This document shows positions 47,483 to 61,460 of a DNA stretch of 64,000 nt, in pieces. Origin of the DNA: Trichopria drosophilae (taxonomy: Eukaryota > Arthropoda > Insecta > Hymenoptera > Diapriidae); NCBI GenBank assembly GCA_030407085.1, contig CM059582.1, forward strand, positions 3,596,001 to 3,660,000, written 5' to 3'. Positions within the stretch are counted from its first letter, which is position 1. Every line of letters starts with the position of its first letter. A program made the translations under genes and the position numbers. The notes beneath the pieces were generated by a model that was not told the origin of the DNA, did no database searches, and saw only the letters and a list, made by a program, of their open reading frames with translations.

Positions 47483-50400
47483 TTAGGATGTACTCCTGAA
47501 TGACTGGACGAATTCGTTCCATTTTTGTTTCCAGGCGTCGAAAGCTTTATTTTTCTCTGATTTAGTCATACCGCTGTAAATAATAGAATTCATGATGATT
47601 TTCTTCAATGCGCGAATATCAGCCGTCCGGGACATCATGCCCATGAAGGCTTCGTAAAAATCGTAGGAAAGAGCCTCTGCTCCCCAGAGTCCAGGATCGT
47701 CGCTAGATATAATAACTGGATAATTTTCTGCAAACAAATAATTTGCAGGATGGTTTCTCAAGTCATCAACCAGATTCAGTACTTGATTTGAAATGGGATT
47801 CACTTCAATCGCAACTTTGTTATTCTTGACGTATTCAGCGACTTTCGGATGTTTCAGTAATGCATACCTGAAATAATTCATAATTTTTAGTTTGTTATTT
47901 CCCCAAATTTGTTGTTTAATTAGAAAATAATGAAAATTTTGTAAATTTTATGTTTTTTTTCAACTTGTTTTGGACGAGACTTTCGAGAATGTCGATACGA
48001 GACCGAGAAGAAACAAGATAAAATTATTGAGACTAGACCCACTATAACGAGAATCTTTACGATACCATAAGTCTTATCTGTCTTCTGACGATTTTAAATG
48101 CATCTAAGTGAACACTGTCGATAATTTCTCGAGATGAGACAACTTATTTCGAGACTGTATCGAGACGAGTCTAAAACCCTATCACATATAAACAATTGAT
48201 ATGTTTTTTTATACTTTTGAAAATATGATATAGTCTTGTTAACTACTGAAAGAAAATACTCTATAATATAAAATATAAGAATAGTAAAACTGCACATATT
48301 GCATAATTATTCAGCACTAAGACGTTCAGTGTCATAAACGCTGACAACTTCAATCGGAAAACAAACGCCAGCTCATGAGACACGTGATAAACAATAAAAA
48401 TTGACGGTGTGTATTATTTGCATTCACTAAGGTGCGTAATAATGGTATGTTCCAGATGTTGGAATCAGCTGTTCATACATGAAATCACGTTAACTAATTA
48501 AGCGTATACTTGATGTCAACAACCATTGTTGCACAAAAAAAAATGTGGAAGTCGTGATTCAGAATTGTTATTAAATATATACAAGCTAGATTTCTAAATG
48601 TTCATTTATCAGCAGTTCCTGTATTACATTTATCTTCATCTACATTTTATGTATTTCAATTCAATTATTTTATAAACGTTCTTCAATGAATCAGGGTTTC
48701 GTTAACAACCCAATTGTCGTAAAAGATCATTTTCTAAAGCTCAGAAAATATTTACAAAAGATTATTCCTTCTTTTCTACTGGCTAAGTCCTAATATTAGT
48801 CATTGTAGTTATTTCAAAACTACACTTTTATATACAGTGACAAAATCTATTACATTTTTAGAAGTGATTCATGGAAAAGCAAATTTAAAATGTTATCATT
48901 CCTGTAAAAAAGCTTTGGTCTCACTGTAACTCTATTTTTCAGGTGTACGAGGATATATATCTTGCAGAGACCATTTATAACAATTCTATGGATTAATTGC
49001 GTTTTTATGGCTATATTTAAATATGACTATTACCTATATTTAAAAATCCATATAAACAATAAAAAACGTTTATCTGAAACGTCGATATTTGACGAAAAAC
49101 TATTGTGCACTTTTTTTGTCGAAGTGACCAAATTTAATAGCACTTAATAGACTTGCAGTCTGAATTGAATTAATGGTGTCATCATCATGTTTTAAAGACA
49201 TTATTTAAATTATTACCCATGACCGATCCTCTTGGCCTTTAACAGCACAGCATCGACGAGATTTTCATCAGTCATTCCGTACCAATTCGTTTCTCCAGAG
49301 TGAAAGTAAACATCCATGTCTTCTCTAAGTCCTTGCAAATCTTTTGCAAATTTCGCGAGAGTTTCACCTTTATCTTCCTGACCCACCAGATCAAATCCTA
49401 TAACGAAATTTGGATAAGCTTGTTTTATTTCTCTGGCAATACTGAGATAACTGTCAAATGTCAATTGGTCCACTTTTCTCGATGGAGCATAAATCAGTTT
49501 TACACCCCAAAAATCTGGATAATCCTGCATAAATCTGTAAAAATAAATTTCAACATTCATTTTCTTATTTGTATGTTTTTTTAAAATTATCGCTACAGTT
49601 AAATATACGCTAAATATATCTCAGAATTCATAATCTTCCAAATCGTTCATCCCGAGTTTGAAATTCAGGCCTCCGAAAGCGACAAATTTGACAAAACATC
49701 AACTCAGTAATTTAGTGTAACATTAAGAGAAATTGTTCCTACCTGTCTGTCACTTTTTTATAAATTCTAACAATATCTAATGGTCCATACTGAGTCCCAT
49801 CAAGTTCGTATAAAGTAGGCAGGGTGGTTCGTAACTCAACATAAGAAACTCCATCATCATAGTGTTCTTTTAAGCCTTGATAAAAGTGATCTTCATACAC
49901 AGGGCTGCAAAAATGTTAATAAACATATAAAGTAGTTCTACAATATTTTAAGCCGTAAAAAAGATAAAATGTTAATCATCAACAATTTTTGACATATTCT
50001 GCATTCTAGTATCTGGTCTTCTTTCATGTACTATGTTGTTAAATTGCAAAAAAAGCAAATCAATTCTGTAAATTTAAATTCCTTAAAATGAACAGGAAAA
50101 AACGACAAAACTTAGATATAACCTGTAAATTAATTTCTAATTAAAATTGTTTTTAAACGACAGGTTTTCTAAATGTATCAAAATTTTTCTGCGACTTCAT
50201 TATCAACATAGTTACGTGACTAACGTCACGTAAGTATTAAGGATGCAGTTACTACATATTATTATTTCTCGAGAACATTTACAGACTGTTTTCATTATTC
50301 AGCTTTTGTATAGTTTTCTTAAACTTTTAATAGATATACGTCATTTATTCGTTAAGGAAATCTCTTATGATACATTAAAAATGTTAAAACTAGTACACTA

Positions 50401-52369
50401 ACATTTACTTAACTTTATTAAATGGAACAATCATCCATAAATTATAGACTGCTTGAAAAAAGCAAGTCAGAAATGCGATTTTTTGAGTCATCATTTTCTG
50501 ATCCATTTATAAATCGCATAAAAAACGTTCTCTTACATATTTGCGATGTTTTTTTACTTGTATTTATGCATAAAATGTTTTATGTGGATCTCTAATTTAA
50601 AAGTATTGCCCGAGGAAATTTAGAAAACACTTAGAAGTAGCAGCAGTAGAACTAACATATTTTCTTCCTTTGTTAATTGCATTTGAAATGTAGTAAAAAG
50701 AATACTAAAAATTAAATTTACCGAAACGTCAGCATGGGCGTAATAAATTGAAAAATCCCTATAAATTTGTTCCAGACAGAATCAACATCTGGATATTCAG
50801 TCCTCGGATCGCTGGTAATTAACGACATGTGTTCGAGAATTTTTCGATTTATGGACTCCTTGTCGTTTTTTCGAACGTCCGAAAGTAATTTCCATGCACA
50901 GTCCCTTCCTGGACTGTCAAAAAACTGTAAGCGAAATTCACCATTGTCGTCGCATAAATATAAATTCGGACGATAAGTGATATTATGAAGGACAAACTCC
51001 TGCGAAGTAATAGATGTGTCGTGGACGTGAAGTACTGCACCTTTGGGCATTTTCTTAATAAACTTGAAAACATCTGAATTTTGGATCTCCCCCAAAGACA
51101 TCATGAAATTTTGACTCGGTTTGAATTTCCGAGGTGCAGAAAATGCTAAAAATTGAATGTAGGTGTAAACATTATGTTTTAGTGGTTGAAAAATTAATTT
51201 ATTAAAAGTATCTTAAAAATGTTGATACTGCAAATTGTGATTTTACGCCCCATGTTCGGATACCAAAATGTCTTTTACGCCCTAGGTGTGAAAAATACTA
51301 TATTTATACCATATACGGCTAATTTCGGGTATTCTAAATCCGAATCTAATCCAGACACTTTTTTTGCATTTAGTTATCATTTTCACACAAAACAGTTTAG
51401 TTATATGATTATTGTGTCACGTGATAAAACATCTGATTACTCTTTCGTAACTTGAAGACAAATGTGATATAAATAATGTTTGGAAATAAAATAAGTTTGT
51501 TATTGATATGCATTATGAAAATGTTGACACATCAATTTAAAATTATAATAAAAAGACATTTTAGAAACAACTTTTTTCCATGCGTTAGTATCAATGCAAT
51601 AAGTATACAGAAAATGATCCCGATAGTTAAGCGTAAGGATTAGATTATTGTTTACGAGTTCCGAACGAATCGAAATGGCCTCGAAATGAGAAGTATGTAT
51701 TTATAATTGTCAATGCGCGATCCGTGCCATTTTAGATTGTGTTACATTTGTATTAAACCAGTTGATAATAAATTTCTTGGTTCACGTATATAATTAATAT
51801 TTTAATAACCTCTATTTTTTAAAAAACCTGTAATAAGAAATCGAAAATGACATAATAACAGCAGCGACTATTTGACCAAAATTTGTTTACTATGTAAGTA
51901 GGATTAAATGATGTTATATCGTTGGATATTCTAGAAGGGGAAAATGAGCAGATGGGAATCCCCAGGAATGCATTCGTCATGATGCCATAAGAAAATTCAA
52001 TCAATATGTTTTTTTTAAATCAAAATACGTTTTCTGAAATAACCTCAATCGATATTGATATTTGCACCATTATTTCTGTTTATTCTTTTTTAAAAATCAG
52101 ACAATGTTATATATGTCAATCGACTTACTTGAAATACTATCAGATAAATGGTTTTAAAATTAGGAGAACAAACCCTCGTCAAGCTCAGCATTCTTCGCCT
52201 GCATTAAAATGGAGTTAGCAAACTGCTCATCCTTCAAAAATGGCAAATCACCACCAATGGCCTCACGTTGCTCATCTTCAACAAATTGAGCTCGTTGGGC
52301 CCAATAATCAGGAGCCCCTGAGACGAACTTGGCTAGCACCAAAGTCGCTAGCAAAAACGCTAGCGTCAT
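47483..52369 (-). CDS. Adgf: Secreted adenosine deaminase-related growth factor (ADGF/ADA2), gene 4
   Basis: Five coding exons: 52369-52174, 51145-50722, 49904-49743, 49534-49217 and 47867-47483, all GT/AG, closing at 494 residues. The third exon has no open frame long enough to notice alone. It was found from the conserved pattern (RPVYEDHFYQGLKEHYDDG, VELRT), and its 162-base length equals that of the other three genes. Signal peptide MTLAFLLATLVLAKFVSG is cut near residue 18. The N-terminal exon is ten codons shorter than in the paralogs. Zinc and catalytic residues are kept: H105/H107 (LHVHDTS), H339/E342, H366 (KRIGHG) and D423/D424 (SSDDPG). HAGE is HSGE, a mild change. Introns 1, 2 and 4 are long (about 0.8-1.35 kb) where the sister genes have short ones. 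Predicted active; nearest to gene 1 in the last exon. Confidence 0.92.
47969..48181. mobile_element. Possible MITE inside intron 4 of ADGF gene 4
   Basis: TTTTGGACGAGACTTTCGAG at the left is loosely matched in inverse by TATCGAGACGAGTCTAAAAC at the right. GAGAC/GTCTC strings recur throughout (CGAGACCGAGAAG, TCTCGAGATGAGAC). It would account for part of the enlarged intron. Confidence 0.4.
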
Positions 52370-52445
52370 GTCAAAAATTGGATGTTTCCTTGATAGTTAG
52401 TACACACCGGGTAAACTGACACCGAAACTGGCAGTAATTTAATTC

Positions 52446-52453
52446 GCTTTATA
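52446..52453 (-). promoter_or_regulatory. TATA box of ADGF gene 4
   Basis: TATAAAGC on the minus strand starting at 52453. A perfect initiator TCAGT follows (A at 52417), 36 bases downstream, slightly further than the usual 30. Confidence 0.45.
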
Positions 52454-54954
52454 CCGAACTCTATATACGACTGATGATTCCTTGAGCCCGCATCCTCGCA
52501 GTAACCCAGCGTAGTAAATATTTCCCCCAGGTCATCGGCACAGTATGTCTTTGTTCATTAGAATGTGTCTTTGTCTGTGGCATGCACGTGCGCTTATGAT
52601 ACAATTCCGGGATTCGAAGAAGAGGTTTGGCATTCGAGTATCTTAAATAAGATTAACCTTTCAATTGTACATTGTTTTCTTAACAATTACAAAGGTAGAT
52701 TGAACAACGAGACGTCGAACAAAAATAATATACTTTTTAAGTAGTGAAGTTCAAGAACACCATTTTCTATTGCCTTGAATTTTAATAAAGTATAATATTT
52801 TTGATTGCTTAAATTCGACACTGATGCAACGTCTCTCTAAAACAGGCGCATCGAATTTCAGAATATAATACAGCCTAACAATGGTGATAAGTATTGTTTC
52901 TATGAGAAAAAATAGAGCAATTTCTCAAGTTTACTTGAGTACAAAGAAGTGAGAAAATATTTACAAGCGCAAGTAAAGAGCACACTGTTAAGCATTTTTT
53001 AGAACTTTTTTTAATTGAAAATTTTTATAGCTGCAGCAAAATGTACAGAAGTTAGAAATGTTGGGATATTTTTTGATGATAAACCATATGCTCGTCTCCT
53101 AGACCTTGATCTCCTCAACGACCTCTCTTGCGCCCTTGATACCTAATGTACTGAAATGTCTACCTTCGCTTTGAAAGTTGCATCAATAAATTCATAGAGC
53201 TTATTAATAATCTGTTACACGATACTTCAGGTGTAATAATTTGGGAACCTGAAAAGTTATTGCATGATATAATACTTTTGGTGCCTAGGAAAGTCTCTTT
53301 CGCAAGTGCAATAATAAATATATGAGAGCATACTCTTCTTTTCCATAATTGGAAAATTTCTATGATTTTACATGAATTTATGATGTGGGTATTGAGTTCC
53401 ATCAGTGGCCCTTCCCTATTCCCCAACAGTATCATAACTTGTTTTATGCAAAGATTTTTAAAATTTATAAATTACGAAGTTTACTTTCTAAAGTCTTCTT
53501 AATTCATTAACCGCCAAATGTACTGGATTTTGACTGGCATTTAGAGCTTATTCTTCATATCAAAGAAGTAAGAAACAAATTGGGAGAGTATGGATTTTAT
53601 TGTTTGAAGATGGCACTTTCGAATGGCCGTGAAGTAAAATATTAGGGTTTATTTGCAGAAATATGTTAAAAAATTATCATTCTAATATTTTATATTATAT
53701 CACAAACGTGCACTTGACGTGTCTTCTAAAAGAATCTGTCATACTGTATTTTTCTGATTTTATTATCTTATTAACGAAATGGGTGTCGATAGAGTGAAAA
53801 ATATGTTCATTTTATAAAATTGAACTAAATAAGACAAGAAAGTAATTTTGCTGGAACAAAACTCATTACCAAAAATTTTTCCACAGCTGAGAACGAATTT
53901 ATGATTAGATTTTTTAAATACAAGGTGGTACATCTAAAATGTAGAATTCCAGAACAAGTGGCAATACCTTACCTTTAGGACAAAATTTCGTCGTCAAATA
54001 TACTTTGGACAGATTGCCTATATGCAAAATTGTTTCGGGAGTAGAAAGCACTATTATAAGGGTGAATTCACAAAAAAATTCATAATTATGAAACTATTTC
54101 GATCTTCCATCTTTTTATTTCAGGTATTTAATCCAAGATGTATATAGTTTAAGTTCATGTAAGTGAAATTCACAAAAGACATCCAGAACATAATCAATTA
54201 TTCAATTATTTAATAAAAACATTAATTTTCCGTAGTGAATATTGTTTTTCAACAATGTGAAAAATATGTTTTGAAAGGTCAATCCTGCCTTAACCATGTG
54301 TAAAAAATTCATCAAGATCCGACAATTCATTGCTGAGAAATAAATTTTTGAAAAATATGTGGCCTTAAAATTCAATCGTGCATAAATAATAAACCGTTCA
54401 ATATTTTTCAACAAAACTTAGTGGTAGTTTGTTTCTATATTGGTACTTTATATTTATAAAGTTATAGTTACAAAATGATGACCTTTGGTAAATCCGAGGT
54501 CCCCTTCACGAATTTTCACCCATAACTAGAATAATAAATCTGATCGTAAAGAATTTTGGATATCGGTTCACAATTTTATTGTCAAAAGAGACATCAATTC
54601 GCACGGAGAGAACTATCGCTTGTTTATATAATGGTTCACCTTCATCGCAAAACACGTCATAGGAGATTACTGCAGTTTTATATTATTTTTCTAACAAATT
54701 TCGAGTGAATATAGCATAGAGTCGGTTCATAATATTTTGGTACAATGCTGTATTGTTTGGTTACTTGAGATCGTTGCTTCTTTATAAGATACCCACTGTA
54801 TTTTCGGCAGTTCTCTCGGAAAGAAAACCACATGTATCGCAAATGAATAGTACGAAATTTACCCATGGTATATTTCCTAAAAATGTTGTTCCCTGCTCAT
54901 TAAAAAATATCGTCTCAAATAAAAATCATAAATAAACAATCATTTAAAGTCGCT
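52454..54954. other. Intergenic upstream of ADGF gene 4
   Basis: AT-rich; no gene recognised. Open frames on both strands are short and of low complexity. Confidence 0.35.
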
Positions 54955-56010
54955 TTATAAGTTTACAAGGGAAACACAAAGATATCATTTTTTTCCAAGC
55001 TGATAAATGCTACATAACGGTACAAATAGAAAAACATAAATATATTCAGTCAATAGAAAATTTAATGGATGATGAGACTACATACACAAAAATTAAATAT
55101 AAATTAACAGGAACGGTCCAAGACAAATGCAACGATATTATTAAAAGATGCGAGTCGAAACTCTATATTGACAAGAAAAATGCATTAAAAGCCGCCAATG
55201 CCATCATTTTATTTATGCTCTATATTACTGCTAGTGACGGGAGAAACAAGCACTTATAAATGTTAAAGCGAGTTAGACTTTTGCAGATTTCATAACAAAA
55301 CAAACTATTCTAATATCATTAGACGTAGTATCTGTATTCACTAATGTACCGCTTGAGTTAGTTTTAGATTGTTTTGAAAACAAAAATTAAAATCTTAACG
55401 AAAATTCCGAAAGAAGAGCTGGCAACAACAGTCAGAATTGTCTTCAACCAAATAGTGTTTTCCTTCAACACCCGAATTCACAAACAAATACAGTAGAACC
55501 TCCGTTATCGAATACGGTCGGGACAACGCGGGGCATTTAAATTTCCGTTAACGAATATTTGAGGAGAAAAAATCGACCCGCCACCTATACCTATATCTTT
55601 AGGAGTTACAGGGCATTATACATACATAGGCGATATTGTATCGATATGTGAATCCAATCAACGCGACCTATCGATACTCCATGTCGGCCATCTACAATGT
55701 GGTGTCTAGAGTGGGGAGACTAACTGAGGGGAAATTATTCGTTAACGGAGGCGTCTGAATATACGATAACCGAAATATTCGATAACGAAGTATTCGATGA
55801 CGGAGGTTCTACTGTATTCGGCTGTCCATGGGGATCATCGATATTTCCTATTATAGAATCTAGTTTTAGAACTAATAAAATAAGTTGCCTTCAACAAGTT
55901 AAATTTTACACTTCCATTTTTAAACAGATAGGTCGGTGATATGTCATGATACCAAATGATAAAGTAGAATCAACATCACAGGGTTTCAACTCAATCTTTT
56001 ATATATATTT
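54955..56010 (+). pseudogene. Penelope-like element reverse-transcriptase relic
   Basis: Pieces of a Penelope-type RT occur in order: SKADKCYITVQIEKHKYIQ (near 55000), LMDDETTYTKIKYKLTGTVQ (55065), then LISLDVVSVFTNVPLELVLD (near 55315). After the MITE at 55491-55814 comes FGCPWGSSIFPII (near 55816) and a spoiled catalytic-loop region (near 55930, stop codon present). The ordered motifs ADKGN-like, SLDVVSLFTN-like and GCPMGSP-like are typical of Penelope elements (family knowledge). Multiple stops and frameshifts: inactive. Confidence 0.75.
55491..55814. mobile_element. pogo/Tigger-like MITE, family 2
   Basis: Starts CAGTAGAACCTCCGTTATCG and ends with CGATGACGGAGGTTCTACTG, flanked on both sides by TA. 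Internal copies of CGTTAACGAA and ATTCGATAACG form sub-terminal repeats. At 324 bp it has no coding capacity. It sits inside the Penelope RT relic: removing it rejoins the reading HKQI and FGCPWGSS. Confidence 0.85.
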
Positions 56011-56301
56011 TTTTTAAATATTGTAAATATGGCAATTTTTACAAATTTTTACAAATTTCCTCATCGCGATCTTCAAACAATAAAATCCACATATACTCGC
56101 AACTTTTTGAAATTGACCAAGCAAATAATGAGTGCCTCACTTCTGCAATAATTGCCTGCTACAATACCAAATTGCCTCTGCACAGGAGCGCTTTCTATGA
56201 AGTCGGCTACCATCACATCGTCTGAAATATAAAAATCCGTTTGTAAAACGTAATTTTGCGATATTTGAGAAATTATATGTAAAAATTAATTTAATTAATT
56301 A

Positions 56302-56575
56302 CAGTAGCCCTTCCCTTATTCTAATTTCCCTTACTCTAATGTCTTCCCTTATTCTAATTTTTTCTCTTCTCCTATTCTAATATGTCTCCTTACGCGTTCT
56401 TCCCACTGCCATGTGTCGACGTGTGGATTTTCTATAAATACAAATAACGCCGCATGCGCAACAAAAGAAAAAGAGACAAAAGTCTAAGTAGTGGGGGCGA
56501 GGAGAAAATTAGAATAAGGGAAGAAGGCCGTCATCTTGCCTGACTGGACAAATTAAAATAAAGGAAGGACTACTG
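56302..56575. mobile_element. pogo/Tc1-type MITE, family 1 copy b
   Basis: Begins CAGTAGCCCTTCCCTTATTC, ends AAATAAAGGAAGGACTACTG (within one base of a perfect match), and is flanked by TA on both sides. TTATTCTAATT recurs four times near the left end. Internal GCCGCATGCGCAAC corresponds in place to CTTGCGCATAC of copy a at 33413-33723. Confidence 0.8.
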
Positions 56576-58193
<1,618 letters not shown>

Positions 58194-58568
58194 AAATTCT
58201 CTAAGCACGTGAAAGTGCATGTGTTTCAACCGGAATTAATAAGCAAATTGTACATAGCTGATTTTTCTCAATACGTGTTACCATTTCTTCAAATTTATAC
58301 ACAAGAGTGGACACATTTAAGTGGTTTAAGTGCTTCAAGAATCCTAAAGAACATTTTCCATAAAAAGCGATTAAGTTTTATTTAAGTAACTTTTTTTTTC
58401 AATTTTTTAAAATATATTGACTTTATGTACGCGCTTTTATAAAAATGCTTTGGCTCTATTGGTCTCGATAAATGGGACATCGCTTGGATTACAAGACAGT
58501 ATTAAATACATATAGTCATTTTACGTAAGTGCATTTTTAAATAAGAATCAAATGGATTTAGCAGTGTA

Positions 58569-58574
58569 AATAAA
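58569..58574 (+). terminator. Polyadenylation signal of the NUDT21-like gene
   Basis: First canonical AATAAA after the stop codon, giving a 3' UTR of about 390 bases. Confidence 0.45.
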
Positions 58575-60399
58575 TATGAAGCATTATTTAAAACTTATTA
58601 CTAAACTACAAACGCGAATGATATTTTGGTAATGAGGGGAATCAACATAATGAATCCGAAGTCGATACAAACATTTCCGCTTAATTTATAATATAAATAT
58701 TATGACATTGTCGCAATTGTAGAATGGTTTCATTATTTAATAGAATATTTAAATTATATTATGTACACATTTTAACTCAAAATAGGTGTTTAATGTGAAG
58801 TGTATTTAATTAAAATGTATGTTATTTAAAAACCTCAATTAATTAAATTTCATTAAACCCAGTATTCTCTCCTTTTCTTTCTTATTCTGTATAATACGTA
58901 TATGCATGTGATGATGCCCCACTAAAAAGTATGATGTTATATAACGTATGTTATGTTGGTGTGATAATACGTGTGATAAGCATATGGTAAATGGATTTTT
59001 TTTATTATTAATTTAACAAAGAACTAAAAAAAAATACTGATCAGAAATATCAAACCTTTTCACAATTAATAGAGCTAAAATAGTTATATTAATACAAATA
59101 TTATTTTTTATACCTTTCGTCTTCTGACATAAAAAAATTTGTCATATGATATGTAATATATAACATAATATATCACATAACGAGTTTTATTTCAGTTTTT
59201 GTTTATTTTGTATCCTATAATATTTCGGCGCTTTAAAAAATAGAAGTTGTACAATTTTGGACGTAATATTTTCTATCAAGTGATGAGAATTTTTTAAAAT
59301 TTGTGACAAAAATGAATAATTAAAATTTCCAAAATTGTCTAATGCAAAAATTCTATTGCATTCTTTCATGAATTCTTAGCCCTCTATATGAACGCTTATT
59401 GATTTTTAGTTAAAACGTTCTAAACATAGTGAGCGAAAATTCTCGTTTCGGACACCATTTCGGATCATTCGGATGAGAAAATTAACTTTCAAAATGTTAT
59501 TTACTAAAGTTCAGACATTTCCTCCACCATCTATTGGTTTCAAGATGATTCCATAACGGACAGTTGATACGAAATGCAATTTAAAAAAACATTCGGTATT
59601 TTTTATAGTTATTAAACTTATTTATTAGTGATAATTTGTTTCTTTTTCTAATTTTGGATATCACAATTGGAATTCGATAAAAAAAATCTATCAATTTCAT
59701 GTGTTATTTTTCCCATCTAGAGAGCTCTGAAAAAGTGATGAAAAAATATCCCCGTGGTCGTTAATGGTTTAAGAAATATACGATATAGCGAGAAAGGCCT
59801 TTTGTCTGTGATGTAAAAATATTAAAATAGTAACAAATAAGTCAGGGAAAATTCGATGAGAATTTTGGTATTTTAGTTCCATCAATGGTGTATCATCGAT
59901 AGAAGATTTTAGATTTATAATTTTCGACTGATCATAAAATTCGGAGTAAAATAACAATTACCATCTAAAATCTATCATCGGTGAAATTCTCATCGAAAGA
60001 ACATTTTAGATCTAATACCACGTTTAAAAGTTAAAAAGTGGCAGTATTAAAAGTGAGAAAAATAATATTAAATAATTTTTTATATTAGCCCTTAGTTCCG
60101 ACAGCTATTTTAAAGCCTTTTCCTCCCACTACTTGGGTCAAATGTCCTGCCGCTTGAAAATGCTTACAGTTGTGCAATTTATAAAGAACAATTTGAATTT
60201 TCTCTGTCGGGATTAAGGGTAAAAAATGGATTTTGAATATTTATTGAAAAGAAAAGGATTATAATTGGGTTTTATTCCTCGTACTTGCAACGTACAAGTT
60301 AATATAGTTAGTTAAATTTTAAAAACTCATTTTCACATACTCGCAATCAGAAGAAAAATGAGCACCTAAAGAGGTCAATAGATAGGGGAGTAATATGTA
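58575..60399. other. Intergenic with an inverted repeat at 59850-59998
   Basis: No gene recognised. TTCGATGAGAATTTTGG (about 59852) and GAAATTCTCATCGAAAG (to about 59998) are inverted. The inner strings TCATCGATAGAAGATTTTAGA and TCTAAAATCTATCATCG also pair, a foldback of about 150 bp. Confidence 0.45.
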
Positions 60400-61034
60400 G
60401 GGCATTCCACTCAAAGTGAAAAGTTTTTCAAACGTGTTGCAATTTACACAATCTTTAGTTCTCTTAATAAAAAAGTTTCTTTGAAAATTTTGCGATCCTG
60501 CATGAAAGGGACGATTTTAAAAAACGACCAGTGCTTTTTAAATCGTTTCATCATTATTAATCAAATTTATAAGTTTTTATTATTTTTTTTTTAATATTAA
60601 TATTAAATGCTGATTTTTACCGAAGAACGGCATCTCCAAATTCAACGAAAAAATTAAATTAAAAATAAAAATTCCTTGCCAACAAAAAAGTCTAATGTGC
60701 TAAAATGGTCTGATCATTAGTTTATTATGCACGGGATTAGTAGCAGTATTAGTTGTAAGATTCTGTGCAGAAATAGTTGCTGTCGTTTAAAAAATAATAT
60801 TGTAATTGATTAATAGTTGTGAAATTACAAATTGAAGTACATAAGCTGAACACAGAAATTGCCAAAGATTTCAAACGTTAAAATCTACATCTGAAAAAGT
60901 TTTTTTTTAAAATGAGCCTGTAATTAGGCAACCCTTTCATGTAGTGTAACAAAATTTTCTCAAACACAGAATTAAAGATTGTGTAAATTGCAACAAGTTT
61001 GAAAATTTATCCATCACTTCGCGTGGAATGCCCC
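60400..61034. mobile_element. 635-bp element with long terminal inverted repeats
   Basis: The left end GGGCATTCCACTCAAAGTGA and the right end (inverse GGGGCATTCCACGCGAAGTG) begin matching arms. These continue through TTTTCAAAC-TGTTGCAATTT, ACACAATCTTTA and CATGAAAGGG, about 110 bases each. Flanks are similar (ATATGT on both sides), compatible with a target-site duplication. Non-coding interior. Confidence 0.75.
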
Positions 61035-61204
61035 ATATGTTAAATATTGAAATTGGCAAGTAAAACGTATACTTTACGTGAATCGCACGTGAACGAATGC
61101 GGTAAACCGCAACATTTAACCTGAAATTAAAGTATCATGGTAAGAGACGGGCAACGGCAAAATATTGACGGCTAAAAACGTGCTATTTGCAAGAATCTAC
61201 TATA

Positions 61205-61460
61205 TATTTACATTGTAGACCTCCATATTGGATCCGCCATTTTGAATTTTGATAATCTGACATCAAATTTGTAATCAGCGACCTCAAAAACATATAATTA
61301 TGCAGTTGTCGAGAATATAGTGATGCTAAAACTTCAATCTCTTAGTTTACAATGAAATTTGGAAAAATTTCTGCTGTTTAGCCGACATTTATAACCGCCA
61401 TTTTAAAATTTTGAAAAGCAAGTGGTATAATTTGAAAGCTGAACTATTTTGGACGCGATA
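61205..61460 (+). repeat. Dispersed repeat, copy C
   Basis: Contains CATATTGGATCCGCCATTTTG, GACATCAAATTTGTAATCAGCG and CCTCAAAAACATATAATTATG, the same order as in copies A and B. Part of a degenerate family of unknown class. Confidence 0.55.

Noticed and set aside
51219..51455. 78-codon plus-strand frame
   Set aside because: Lies antisense inside intron 1 of ADGF gene 4, with no start context or homology.
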